A stretch of 40,607 nt of DNA. Source: Planctomycetota bacterium. Its GTDB lineage: Bacteria > Planctomycetota > Planctomycetia > Pirellulales > Thermoguttaceae. Below, piece after piece: positions 1 to 8,505 of this stretch. The stretch is taken from contig JAKPGL010000105.1 of the NCBI GenBank assembly GCA_029550925.1, positions 1-40,607 of the forward strand, given 5' to 3'. Position 1 is the stretch's first letter. Each line of letters begins with the position of its first letter. Under the pieces are notes generated by a model. That model was given only the letters and a program-made list of their open reading frames with translations, ran no database searches and was not told the origin of the DNA. Made by a program: the position numbers and the translations under genes.

Positions 1-37
1 ATTGAGGGTTTCCCGGAATTAAATTGATCTAAACAAA

Positions 38-98
38 GGCCCTCCGGGCAGTTATGTTTTTTCTAAAAACAGGAAAGACCATAACGCCACGGAGGGCC
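38..98 (+). promoter_or_regulatory. Hairpin masking the transposase ribosome-binding site
   Basis: Bases 38-49 and 51-56 pair with 80-88 and 90-98, giving an 18-bp stem broken only by single bulged A residues at 50 and 89, with a 23-nt loop. The 3' arm contains the Shine-Dalgarno GGAGGG (91-96) of the transposase start at 103. A transcript entering from outside would fold and hide the site, while one starting inside the loop would leave it free. IS10 and IS50 use this arrangement to block expression from read-through transcription. The pairing is read from the sequence; the function is inferred. Confidence 0.7.
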
Positions 99-102
99 AA
101 AA

Positions 103-1179
103 ATGCCAAAATGCGCCAGAACCGACGGTTGTTTGCGGGAATTGCTTCGGTTGGCCATCCCCTGCTTGCAGGAAGCCCAGCGGCAATGCCCGCGAACGGG
201 ACGGGGCGCCAAACCGCAAATCCCCGACTGGTTGATCGCTCTGCTGATTATGACAGCCGTCCTCAAACGAAAAAAGAGCAAATTGTCGCAATTCCGTTTT
301 GTGAATGACCCGGCCAATCGGCAAATCATAACCGAGCTGACCGGTTGCCATCGGTTTCCTTCTCAAAGCACCTTTTTCCGTCGCTATCGGCGGGCTCATC
401 AGTTGTTTCGCAGGGCCATTCAACTCCAAGGCCAGCAAGCCATTCGGGAGGGAGTCTGCGACCCCCAGGTGGTGGCTATGGATAAAAGCCTGATCGCCGC
501 TCGCGGTCCCTTGTGGCACAAAAAGGATCGACGCGTCGGTCGCATCCCCCCAGGACTGCGCGGGGTGGATCAGGAGAGCGCCTGGGGGTACTCGGAGTAC
601 GATGGCTGGGTCCAAGGATATAGCCTGGAACTGGTGGTGACGGCAACCCAGGGAAGCACCGTGCTGCCCCTGTTGGCCTCGGCGGACACGGCCAGCGCCA
701 GGGAAACTCAAACCTGCCAAGAGAAACTGGCCCACTTGCCCCCGCAAGTTGTTTATGTGCTGGTTGACAGTGGTTACGACAGCAACCAAGTGGCGGAACA
801 AGTGGAATACGAGGAGAACCAACGCCCCACCGGACGGCGATTCTTGTGTCCGGAAAACCCACGCCGCAGCAATCCTGAGTCGGCGGCACAACCTCCGTCC
901 CCCAGAGATCAACACCAGCGACGCCGTTTGCAGCGGAGAAAGTTCTTCCACAGCCGCAAAGGACAACGCCTCTACGCCCGCCGCCACCAGAGTGTGGAAC
1001 CGTTCCTGGATTGGTTTAAAGGTTTGTTCGAGCTGCACGACCATGTGTGGCATCGGGGCCTGGACAATAACCGTACCCAACTGCTGGCGGCCGTCTTTGT
1101 CTACCAGCTATTGGTCCGCTACAACCACCGTCTTGGGAACTTTAACGGTCGAGTAAGATGGATTATGGATTCACTCTGA
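103..1179 (+). CDS. IS transposase, DDE type
   Basis: This 358-residue protein should cut and rejoin the ends of the surrounding insertion sequence. A basic N-terminal third precedes an RNase H-like catalytic core. Candidate catalytic acidic residues sit in VAMDKS (near residue 127), in VDSGYD (near 223) and in the C-terminal SVEPFLDWFK (Glu near 310), the order and spacing expected of IS4/IS5-type DDE enzymes. The start is ATG with Shine-Dalgarno GGAGGG six bases upstream, inside a strong hairpin that should limit translation. The stop overlaps the right terminal repeat. There is no frameshift or internal stop, so it may be active. A long antisense reading frame covers it but has no protein-like features. 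I am sure of transposase and less sure of family. Confidence 0.88.
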   Translation: MPKCARTDGCLRELLRLAIPCLQEAQRQCPRTGRGAKPQIPDWLIALLIMTAVLKRKKSKLSQFRFVNDPANRQIITELTGCHRFPSQSTFFRRYRRAHQLFRRAIQLQGQQAIREGVCDPQVVAMDKSLIAARGPLWHKKDRRVGRIPPGLRGVDQESAWGYSEYDGWVQGYSLELVVTATQGSTVLPLLASADTASARETQTCQEKLAHLPPQVVYVLVDSGYDSNQVAEQVEYEENQRPTGRRFLCPENPRRSNPESAAQPPSPRDQHQRRRLQRRKFFHSRKGQRLYARRHQSVEPFLDWFKGLFELHDHVWHRGLDNNRTQLLAAVFVYQLLVRYNHRLGNFNGRVRWIMDSL

Positions 1180-1427
1180 ATTGCGGGAAACCCTCGATTA
1201 TTTCTATAGCTATTATGATATACTTACATGGAATGCAAGAACTCTCCGATCGAATCCGGAGATATTACGAACGACTTCGTGTTCAAACCCAGACGGTTCC
1301 ACGCGCATGGGAGGAATTTAAATAAGAAGGGTTTTCCCAACGCAAGCTTCGCTCTGAATCCGGCAGTGAACATTTATTTCAATATACTTGTACATGTTAT
1401 GCTAAAGAGGATCTAGAGAAAATTCTT

Positions 1428-1632
1428 CTTTTGGAGTAACATCTCAGGGGAAAGGAGCGATCTTTCTTGTCATCCCCGCGAAGGCGGGGATCCAGTTGTT
1501 GACTGTTTCGTTGGCTAGATTCCGGCTTCCTCGGGAACAAGCCTGGACTGCCGCTTGCGCGGCAGTGACATGTGGGGAATTTCCCCAGAAGAGGTTGTGT
1601 TCCTGCATTCGGCTGAAATGTTACCTTTTGGA
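1428..1632. repeat. MITE copy A (1436-1624) with 8-bp target duplication
   Basis: The element runs from GTAACATCTCAGGGG at 1436 to an inverted partner ending AAATGTTAC at 1624, 189 bp in all. It is flanked on both sides by the identical 8-mer CTTTTGGA (1428-1435 and 1625-1632), a clean target-site duplication. Inside are a REP-like hairpin at 1469-1495 (CCCCGC-GAAG-GCGGGG core) and a second, inverted hairpin near 1543-1570. There is no coding capacity. Ends beginning GTAA with 8-bp duplications are hallmarks of IS66-family elements, so I infer a non-autonomous IS66-type element. The rest of the 1199-1706 gap shows no convincing gene; a 62-codon frame at 1228-1416 is not supported. Confidence 0.8.
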
Positions 1633-1706
1633 AAATCTTCCCTAATACTCTCCAGAGGAATACACGATAGGAGTTCTTGAGATTTTTCCACTCGGAGGAG
1701 CAGGGT

Positions 1707-2897
1707 ATGTCAACGGGAGGCGGCGACTGGTATTTGGCGGAGCCGGGCGGGCAGCCGACCGGTCCATTCACTACCGAACAGGTCCTGCAGAAACTGCAAG
1801 CGGCGGAGGCGTCGGCCAGTACGCTCTGTTGGCGGCAGGGAATGGCCCAATGGACGCCGATCGGGCAGGTAGAACCCTTTCGGCAGGCGGCAGCTCAGGC
1901 TAGCGCGGGCAGATCGTCCCTTGGCGGGGTGCACTCCCCCGGAACCACCGGTCCGGGTCTCGCCTCCTCTACCCCTCTAGGCGGCCCTCCTGGCACACCC
2001 AGCCCAGCCGCCAAGCCCAAGCAGCCTCCAGGACCTCCGACCGTCCGGCCCGGGGCGGTTTTGCCTAGCCCAACGCCTTCGTCTCCCGGCCCCGCTGGGA
2101 TACCACCAGGAACACCTCCCAGTCGCTTCAGTTCCCAACTGGCTACCCTAGCCCCTTGGATCGGCCTAGGCGCAGGAGTCCTGCTGGTGTTGCTGGTGGT
2201 GGTCCTCATTGCGATCCTAGGTAGAAGCTCTTCAGGCCCTAGTGACGGAAAAAGGTCCCAATGCGATTTTGTTAAGATCCTCCAAAATTATGTCCACCGT
2301 TTCCGAGCGGCCGCGAGTAAAACGAGTATCCAGAAAGAAGAAGCCGAGGCCGAGGCTGATCGCCGATTCCAGGAAGACCTGAAAAATTGTAGACAGATCC
2401 TCATTACGGGAAAGGTAAAAGATGTTCTTCGAGAGGGGGGGAACACGTGGGCAATCCAAGTGGAAGAGATTTATCCGGTGGATAAACGTCCATTGGAACT
2501 TATTACGCCCGAGGAGATCAGGTTCAGGGTAACCTACGCGGAGGCCAAGGTAGTGGTGGAGTTAAATGATCAACACGCTCGTTCCATCAACAAAGGAGAT
2601 CCGGTTACCATCCAAGGCTCGTTAACAGTGGAAAAACTGCGGGAGTTCGGGTGCGCGGATATGGAGATCCTTCGTTTGGCTGGGGTAAAAACAGGATCTT
2701 CTATAAACTGCGAAGTTCAGGGAGTATTTGGTTATAATACTATTATGTTACGATTCGAGGAAGGTACGACCTGTTCTATTGGTTCGCTCAAAAGGATTCC
2801 TGTTGTGTGCGAAACACGGGGGCCGCGGCTAAAGAAGCCTTCTCCGTCGATACCGGAGGTGATTCCTCCGAGGATGCCGGAGACATTGGAACGATAA
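1707..2897 (+). CDS. GYF_2-domain single-pass membrane protein, function unknown
   Basis: This is a 396-residue protein. Residues 7-58 form a GYF_2-type domain (DWYLAEPGG...GPFT near the start, TLCWRQGMAQW near 39-49), a fold expected to bind partner peptides in the cytoplasm. A Pro/Gly-rich linker (about 75-140) leads to one membrane segment at 151-172 and a roughly 220-residue domain predicted outside. The outer part has beta-rich stretches resembling an OB-like fold and ends in a Pro-rich tail; I do not recognise it. I chose ATG 1707 over the upstream frame start because GGAGGAG lies seven bases before it and the GYF domain begins at once. The next gene encodes a protein of the same plan, so the two look like diverged paralogues. 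It could link a cytoplasmic partner to the envelope, but that is inference. Confidence 0.75.
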   Translation: MSTGGGDWYLAEPGGQPTGPFTTEQVLQKLQAAEASASTLCWRQGMAQWTPIGQVEPFRQAAAQASAGRSSLGGVHSPGTTGPGLASSTPLGGPPGTPSPAAKPKQPPGPPTVRPGAVLPSPTPSSPGPAGIPPGTPPSRFSSQLATLAPWIGLGAGVLLVLLVVVLIAILGRSSSGPSDGKRSQCDFVKILQNYVHRFRAAASKTSIQKEEAEAEADRRFQEDLKNCRQILITGKVKDVLREGGNTWAIQVEEIYPVDKRPLELITPEEIRFRVTYAEAKVVVELNDQHARSINKGDPVTIQGSLTVEKLREFGCADMEILRLAGVKTGSSINCEVQGVFGYNTIMLRFEEGTTCSIGSLKRIPVVCETRGPRLKKPSPSIPEVIPPRMPETLER

Positions 2898-3078
2898 CAG
2901 GTCAGCCGGAGGTAGGGACTATCCCCTCCATATCCACGAAGCAATCGATCCAGTTCCTAATAAACGGATGCTGAAAATCTGGATTTCCACTTATGCGAAA
3001 ACGACAAAGGATAGCCTTTTTCCAATAGGTATTTTGGGGTAAGTTGATGTGTTACGGGAAACTTAAGGAGTTGGGACA

Positions 3079-5289
3079 ATGGAAGGTTGGCATGTAGCGG
3101 AGCGGGGGGGCAAAGCCCAAGGGCCGTTTCCCACCGAAAAGGTCCTTCAGTTATGGCGGACCGGGCAGGTGCGGGCGAAAACCCTCTGTTGGCGCCAGGG
3201 CCAGCCCGATTGGCGGCCTTTATATCTGGTCGAGCCGTTTGCTACCGCGATCCGACAGGAACAGGCCCAGCGGCGCAAAAAAGTGATCCTTCGCATTTTG
3301 GGTGGCCTGCTCTTGGGTATTGGAATTGCACTGGCCGGAGTAATCGGGTGGCGATATTGGCAGGAATCGGCCGACCTTCAGCGATTCCAAGACATGATGG
3401 CTGAGGGAAGGCTCCAGGAGGCCCAACAGAGCCTGCGCGACTTTCGCACCAAAACCTATTTCTTTCGATCCGAAGCCGAGTATCTGCTCGCCGCCATCCT
3501 TTTGCGAATGGATGTGCTCAGTAGTTCTTCTTCCCCGGAAACTTTTTCAGAGGCCGAGGGGATTCTACGAAAACTGGCCCAGTCAAGTGCACGGTGGTGG
3601 GCTCGGATCAGCTCCGAACTTGGCCGCCTCCTCTGTGAAATTCCCCACCCGACGCCGGAGGCTTTGGCCAGCACGGAAGCCGCCAAGGAACTCGCTAAAG
3701 CCGAGAGAGTAACTGAGCTGTTTCGACAGCTCGACCTACCCGAACCAGAGTGGCCCGATTGGCTAAAAAATGAAAAACGCTTCGCCGAAATAGTCAAGGA
3801 GGCCCAGGCGGCGATGGAAAAACAAGATTACCAAACCGCTATCCGACGCCTGGAAGAAGCCCTGGGAATCAAACCTGCCCATTCGGAAGTAAAGCAAAGG
3901 CTCAGGGATTCTAAACAGTCCCTGGCAGACCGGCATCTCAAGAACGTCGACGCGCTGTGCCACACTGGTAAATTCTCCGAGGCCCAGCAGGAACTCCAAG
4001 AGGTGTTCAAAATCCTCTCCGATCACCCTAAGGCTACCGAACTGCAAACCAAATTGGCAACCGTATCTCAACTCACCCAAGAGGCCCAGCAAGCAGAACG
4101 ACAAGCCGAGCAAGCAGAGAAAGAAGAAGAAAAAATAAAAAGCTATCAGACCGCCTTCGCTTTTTGGAAGCAAGCCCAGGAAATCCTCCCGGACAATCCT
4201 TTTTTGATAGCCGCCAAAGAAAAAGCTAGGCAAAAAGCCGGCATCCCGCCCGAACCCGAAGGCCCCAAAAAGCCCGAGGAGAAACCCGAGCCGCCGCCCC
4301 CTATAGTAGACCAGAGGACTTTGGAAGACAAACTACGCGAGCACAAAATGGTCATCAGCACATCCACTCAGGTGGAGGCTGCCGTCAGAAACAAACAAAC
4401 CCGCATCATTGAACTGGCAGATACCTGTACCTATAGCCAGTTCGACGCCCAACAGGCAAATTTGCTCCGAGACTGGGTCAGAAACGGCGGCATCCTGTGG
4501 GTGAATAACGACGTGCTGAACGGAATCTTCGGAATTACGTATTCACGAATCACTAACCCATTGTTTTGGGGGGCAGTGACCACTCCCGCAGGGGGATCAT
4601 CCCCCATCCTTAAAGGGGTCAAAAAAGTGTACTTAACGGACTTGGAGGACAAATCTTTCAATCTCGCATTTCCTAAGAGCATCCCACTTCTGGCAACCGA
4701 AGATGTTCTTGGTTTCTCCGGGGGTAACCTACGTCCCGGAGATACCCTTTGGTCGTTGGTCCCTTACGGCAAAGGGTGGATCAGCGATCCGAAGCCGATC
4801 AGGTTCGACAAAGGGGAGGGAAGTGTGTTCTGGACCAATTTCGTGCTGTTCTGCCTGGGGGAGCTCAAAATAGAGATAGAAATCGACGACTCTAAGAGAG
4901 GTGGAGGGGACCACCCTCCCCTCACGTTGACCGGCATGTGGCAGGCTACGACCGGAGAAGAGTTTTTCTTCGAAGATGACGGAAAGGAAGTAAAGATTAA
5001 GCTTGCCAGACCGACTCCCGGTTTTGCGTCAATGATTGGCACCATAAAACGTACCGATTCCGCTGCCGACCCCCAAAAACTCACAGGTCTCAAACTGGAA
5101 GGAAAACTTACCGTAACATTCCAGGGTTTCCCCAAGCCGCAGACGGCAACGGTTCGGGTAATCCTTGATGATGAAAATACCATGCGGTGGATATTGCCCG
5201 ACTGGCCAATCGTGATAAGAACAAATATATATCGAACAGCGGAAAAAATCATACTTACCCGCGGCGGAGCTTTCCCCGGGAAACGGTAA
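3079..5289 (+). CDS. GYF_2 membrane protein with TPR-like and ThuA/DUF4159-like regions
   Basis: This 736-residue protein has a GYF_2-type domain at 1-54 (WHVAERGGKAQGPF, TLCWRQGQPDW), a membrane segment at about 70-91, a helical region with TPR-like and coiled-coil character from about 100 to 400 (rich in Ala, Gln and Glu), and a Pro/Glu-rich hinge near 405-420. Residues 425-600 resemble the ThuA/DUF4159 type of glutamine-amidotransferase-like fold (SQFDAQQANLLRDWVRNGG), with no clear catalytic Cys. A final beta-rich domain covers about 610-736. The start has AAGGAG nine bases upstream. It follows its smaller paralogue by 181 bp and may share a promoter. The plan suggests a scaffold between cytoplasm and periplasm; substrate and partners are unknown. 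Confidence 0.75.
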   Translation: MEGWHVAERGGKAQGPFPTEKVLQLWRTGQVRAKTLCWRQGQPDWRPLYLVEPFATAIRQEQAQRRKKVILRILGGLLLGIGIALAGVIGWRYWQESADLQRFQDMMAEGRLQEAQQSLRDFRTKTYFFRSEAEYLLAAILLRMDVLSSSSSPETFSEAEGILRKLAQSSARWWARISSELGRLLCEIPHPTPEALASTEAAKELAKAERVTELFRQLDLPEPEWPDWLKNEKRFAEIVKEAQAAMEKQDYQTAIRRLEEALGIKPAHSEVKQRLRDSKQSLADRHLKNVDALCHTGKFSEAQQELQEVFKILSDHPKATELQTKLATVSQLTQEAQQAERQAEQAEKEEEKIKSYQTAFAFWKQAQEILPDNPFLIAAKEKARQKAGIPPEPEGPKKPEEKPEPPPPIVDQRTLEDKLREHKMVISTSTQVEAAVRNKQTRIIELADTCTYSQFDAQQANLLRDWVRNGGILWVNNDVLNGIFGITYSRITNPLFWGAVTTPAGGSSPILKGVKKVYLTDLEDKSFNLAFPKSIPLLATEDVLGFSGGNLRPGDTLWSLVPYGKGWISDPKPIRFDKGEGSVFWTNFVLFCLGELKIEIEIDDSKRGGGDHPPLTLTGMWQATTGEEFFFEDDGKEVKIKLARPTPGFASMIGTIKRTDSAADPQKLTGLKLEGKLTVTFQGFPKPQTATVRVILDDENTMRWILPDWPIVIRTNIYRTAEKIILTRGGAFPGKR

Positions 5290-5331
5290 GCGAACGAACT
5301 AGACCCATTTGCTGAATTTGATGGCATTCTG

Positions 5332-5594
5332 GTAACACTTCAGCGGAATGGAGCGATCTTTCTTGTCATCCCCGCGAAGGCGGGGATCCAGAATACAAAA
5401 AGTCTTGTAATACCAGGAATCTCGCTTTCGCGGCAGTGACAAGATCGGGCCAATGCGGCCCTAAAATAAGCATCCTTTGCATTCGGTTGAAATGTTGTAC
5501 GTGTTTTTTCTGGATTCCCGCTTCCGCGGGAATGATAACCTTGGGCAGATTTCGCTCTAAAATAAGCCACCTCTGCATTCGGCTGAAATGTTAC
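5332..5594. repeat. MITE copy B with tandemly duplicated right arm
   Basis: The left end at 5332-5353 (GTAACACTTCAGCGGAATGG) matches the inverted right end at 5573-5594 at 19 of 22 positions. The first REP-like hairpin is at 5365-5391 and is nearly identical to copy A, including the preceding CGATCTTTCTTGTCAT. The right arm is present twice: a right-end-like sequence at 5478-5500 is followed by a hairpin at 5510-5536 and then the true end. The word CTAAAATAAG at 5461 recurs at 5557, giving a period of 96 bases. No flanking 8-bp duplication is visible. The remaining 5595-5805 shows no gene. Confidence 0.75.
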
Positions 5595-5805
5595 AAAACT
5601 TGAAATTCTGGTTGAGCAGAATACCTACAGGATAACCAGGAGCTACGTTTTTTCTTCGGACCGGAGTTTTGCCACATAGGCCCGTTCAGGTGGTTGTACA
5701 CAGAATAGCTCCCTCAAAACTTCCGTGATTTTTTGAGTGTCGGGAGTACACAAGCTCGGGCGAAATTTCCCATGGGCAAAACCCCAGTTCAGAGATAGGG
5801 AGGGG

Positions 5806-7209
5806 TTATCTTTCTTGTTCTGGCGGAAGGGCTGGAGGGCCAAAGCAGTAGAGTTGGCCGGTGGTGTTGCCGAGGACCAGTCGTCCGTCGGCCGCGGCCG
5901 GCGAGGCCGCCACTTGGCCGCCCAGGTCAAATTGCCAGACCAGTTGGCCGCTGCGGCGATCCAGGGCGTACAGCCGACCGTCTTCGCAGCCCACAAACAC
6001 CCGCTCGCCTGCCGCCACCGGCGAACTGTCCACCTGGCCCCGGGCGGCAAACTGCCAGAGCACCTTGCCGGTCTTTACGTCCAGGGCATACACCTGCCGA
6101 TCTCGGCAACCAACGTAAACCGCCTCCGGCGTAACGGCAGCCGAAGAGCGGAAAGACTGTTTATTTTTAGGGGATTCAAATGTCCATATTACCTTGGATT
6201 GCCGAAGATCAATGGCAAAAAACCGGCGGCTTTCCGTCCCGACAAAGGCCCAATCGCCGAGGACCGCCGGAGTGCAACCGGTCGGCCCTTCCAGGTTCAC
6301 CTCGGCAGTGGGTTTACCGCTCTGAAGGTCAATCGCATGTAACCGGCCGTCGCAACCTGCCACCAGGGCCTGCTCATTCCACACAGTAGGAAAACATCGG
6401 ATCTGATCCGGGTTTTGATATTTCCAGACCAATCGGCCGCTGGCCCGCTCCAGGCAATAGAGCACGCCATCCTGAGAGCCGAAAAGGACCCGGTCTTTGT
6501 AAAAATTCGGGCCGCCGTCGATTTCCCCTTCTGCCTCGAATCGCCAGGCGGGTCGTCCGTCAGCCGCTCGGAGGGCAAAAAACCGGCCCTGCACGTCGCC
6601 GACAAAGACCAGCCCATCCGCCACGGCAGCCGGGGCCAGATACCCCGCCCCTTCGGTAAACTCCCAGCGTTTTTGGCCTGTGCGCAACTCAATCGCATAG
6701 AAGGGGCCGTCGCTGGCGCCGATATACACCGTGCTTTGGGCGATTACGGCCGTGGTTTCAAAGCCGCCGCTCGGGGTCTGGAAAGTCCAAAGCCGTTGGA
6801 GTTTTTCCGGCAAAGAGGTCTGTACTTGCCCGGTGCCTGCCGGATCGCCCCGCCAGAGCGGCCAATCCCTGGTGTGGGTTTGCTCGTGCGATTGGGGAGC
6901 GTTGGGAGAGGCAGGGGAGTTTGTGAAGGAAGCGGTCGGCTCGGCTGATTCTGCGGGAGGCGGGACGCTAGACTCCGATGCCTGACACCCCATCCAACAG
7001 ATCAGCCCAACCAGCAGCCCCCACCACGCCCTAGGCCGGACGCCTACCCGCCGACATTGCCGGCCTCGTATGCTCCGTCTGTCCTCTGTCCTTTTGCGGC
7101 AACTGTGTGCGGAACAGACTTCGGGAAACGGAGTTTGCGCGGTGGGCCAAGTCGGCACGAGGCGTCGAAAGGACGCCTGGTTGGAAGTCCTTGACGCCCG
7201 AATCGGCAT
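5806..7209 (-). CDS. PQQ-type beta-propeller repeat lipoprotein
   Basis: About 467 residues. Seven or more repeats of the PQQ/WD-like propeller type run through the protein, each with a VYVGxxDGxxYALDxxTGKxxW-like core, as in BamB and PQQ dehydrogenases. No catalytic cap is visible, so a binding or scaffold role outside the cytoplasm is likely. A hydrophobic stretch ending in ICWMGC is a lipobox, but it sits about 75 residues in, long for a signal peptide, and no in-frame start lies closer than GTG 7158. I chose ATG 7209 because GGAG is eight bases upstream and this removes an 80-base overlap with the methyltransferase, whose stop is at 7214. The two genes are almost contiguous and probably co-transcribed. 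Confidence 0.75.
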   Translation of the reverse strand: MPIRASRTSNQASFRRLVPTWPTAQTPFPEVCSAHSCRKRTEDRRSIRGRQCRRVGVRPRAWWGLLVGLICWMGCQASESSVPPPAESAEPTASFTNSPASPNAPQSHEQTHTRDWPLWRGDPAGTGQVQTSLPEKLQRLWTFQTPSGGFETTAVIAQSTVYIGASDGPFYAIELRTGQKRWEFTEGAGYLAPAAVADGLVFVGDVQGRFFALRAADGRPAWRFEAEGEIDGGPNFYKDRVLFGSQDGVLYCLERASGRLVWKYQNPDQIRCFPTVWNEQALVAGCDGRLHAIDLQSGKPTAEVNLEGPTGCTPAVLGDWAFVGTESRRFFAIDLRQSKVIWTFESPKNKQSFRSSAAVTPEAVYVGCRDRQVYALDVKTGKVLWQFAARGQVDSSPVAAGERVFVGCEDGRLYALDRRSGQLVWQFDLGGQVAASPAAADGRLVLGNTTGQLYCFGPPALPPEQER

Positions 7210-7213
7210 CGGT

Positions 7214-8353
7214 CTATCTCCGCTGGAGCAGGAAAAGCTGTTCGGTAACATGGATCGGTCGGTTTCGGAAGTTTCGGCTTCCTCGGAATGCATTATACCG
7301 GGTTTCGATGACTTTGACCTCGCCGTGCTTGGCCAGCATGGTGCGCATTTGCTTAGGCGGGATGAATCCTTCGTTGTTAAACGAAATCAAAAGGAACGGG
7401 GCGTCCAGATGGGAAATCAAATCTTCCAAAAGCGGAAGGGCCTGGCGACGTGCATTATATCCCGAACGCCGCCAATCTTTGGGAATGCCGGAAACCCGAC
7501 TGATGGCATCGGGCCGCTCGTATCGGACCAATAGATTCAACATGAAATAGTTCGATCCATACGGATGTTGATTATAAGGGGGGTCCAAGTAGGCCAAGTC
7601 CAGCCCCCGGAGTTGCCGGGCCGCCGCATTGGCGTCCTGCTGGAGCACCAGATAGTCGCACTCGAATCGGCTCAGAATCGGGGCCTCCAAGCGGATTTCG
7701 CCCAGGATGCGGCAAAGTGCGTCTTGGCCGCTCCCGCCGAACTGACCAACACCGCTCTTTCGGTCCTTATAGAATCCCTTGAACACCCCGGCTGTATTTG
7801 CATGGATGGAGGCTTCGCTCAAGAGCGGGCCTAGAAGCAAGTCCCGCAAATCCGACGGCACTTCTTCCAACATCCGACGGTAATTGTCCAATCGCCGGGC
7901 GTTCCGCTTGGTATAAAACACGCGGTCTTCTCGGCGGATATGGGTTTCATCTTTAGGTGCATAAAGCTCTTCGATAAAGCCGGGCGGCAGCGGTTCCGTA
8001 TCCACTCGCCGGTTCAATTCCTGCACCCAGTGGTCAATCGCCGGCCAATCCACCGTGCTTCGATTTCGCAAAAAGCACCGGCCGATCACCGCAGCATACT
8101 CTTCCAGATCGTTGGAGACCAGCCAACTGGCGTGGGCCTTCAAAAGCCGACTGACCACTCCGGAACCGCTGAAGGCGTCGAAGACCCGAAGCCGGTCCTT
8201 GCCCAATCGACGTTTCACCTCCAGGACCGCCTGATGGATCGGTCGGAGTAAGGCCCGTTTGTTCCCCAAATAAGTGATTAGTTGTCTATTTAAGTACTCT
8301 GGATTTTCGTCCGTGATCGGCGTCGGAAAATCCAAAGAGAGGTCTTCTCTCAT
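7214..8353 (-). CDS. D12-class DNA adenine-N6 methyltransferase
   Basis: This enzyme should methylate adenine-N6 in DNA using S-adenosylmethionine. The visible signatures are ITYLGNKRALL near residue 27, motif I FDAFSGSG near 58-65 and motif IV DPPYN near 257-261, the order of the alpha (Dam/D12) class. At about 379 residues it is longer than Dam (about 280); the extra length lies between motifs I and IV, where a target-recognition domain would be. The frame extends upstream to a GTG at 8443 without a Shine-Dalgarno, so I prefer ATG 8353, preceded by AGAGGG. No endonuclease gene adjoins it; both neighbours are PQQ propeller lipoproteins, so it looks like an orphan methylase. The recognition site cannot be read from the sequence. 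Confidence 0.8.
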   Translation of the reverse strand: MREDLSLDFPTPITDENPEYLNRQLITYLGNKRALLRPIHQAVLEVKRRLGKDRLRVFDAFSGSGVVSRLLKAHASWLVSNDLEEYAAVIGRCFLRNRSTVDWPAIDHWVQELNRRVDTEPLPPGFIEELYAPKDETHIRREDRVFYTKRNARRLDNYRRMLEEVPSDLRDLLLGPLLSEASIHANTAGVFKGFYKDRKSGVGQFGGSGQDALCRILGEIRLEAPILSRFECDYLVLQQDANAAARQLRGLDLAYLDPPYNQHPYGSNYFMLNLLVRYERPDAISRVSGIPKDWRRSGYNARRQALPLLEDLISHLDAPFLLISFNNEGFIPPKQMRTMLAKHGEVKVIETRYNAFRGSRNFRNRPIHVTEQLFLLQRR

Positions 8354-8505
8354 GGAGACGTATCCCTCTGAAATTCGTCCCTCAAAACCAAAGGCTGTTT
8401 TCGCTCTTCTTCGGCGCAAAAGAACCTCCGAGGAGGTCCGCACTAGAAGACGCCGATAGGACTTCTCTACGGTTGGCGAATTCGGCCAAGGTGCGCCGGC
8501 GTTCT

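Larger units (their letters stand above)
1..1198 (+). mobile_element. Insertion sequence, complete, one DDE transposase
   Basis: The element is bounded by a 20-bp inverted repeat: bases 1-20 match the reverse complement of 1179-1198 at 18 of 20 positions, with the outer end reading close to ATTGAGGGTTTCCC. One transposase fills the inside, and its stop codon lies at the edge of the right repeat. The left end coincides with the first base of the window, so the left flank and any target duplication cannot be checked. The family is not certain; the protein looks like an IS4/IS5-type DDE transposase. The element appears intact because the ORF is unbroken and both ends are present. Confidence 0.85.

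Noticed and set aside
24-58. Possible sigma-70 promoter of the transposase (TTGATC with TTATGT)
   Set aside because: The spacing of about 22 bases is too long for a standard promoter.
52-1080. Long reverse reading frame antisense to the transposase (342 codons)
   Set aside because: The forward frame has DDE motifs, a ribosome-binding site and terminal repeats; the reverse frame has no recognisable domain and reflects codon bias.
1228-1416. 62-codon forward frame between the IS and MITE A
   Set aside because: No ribosome-binding site and no protein-like features.
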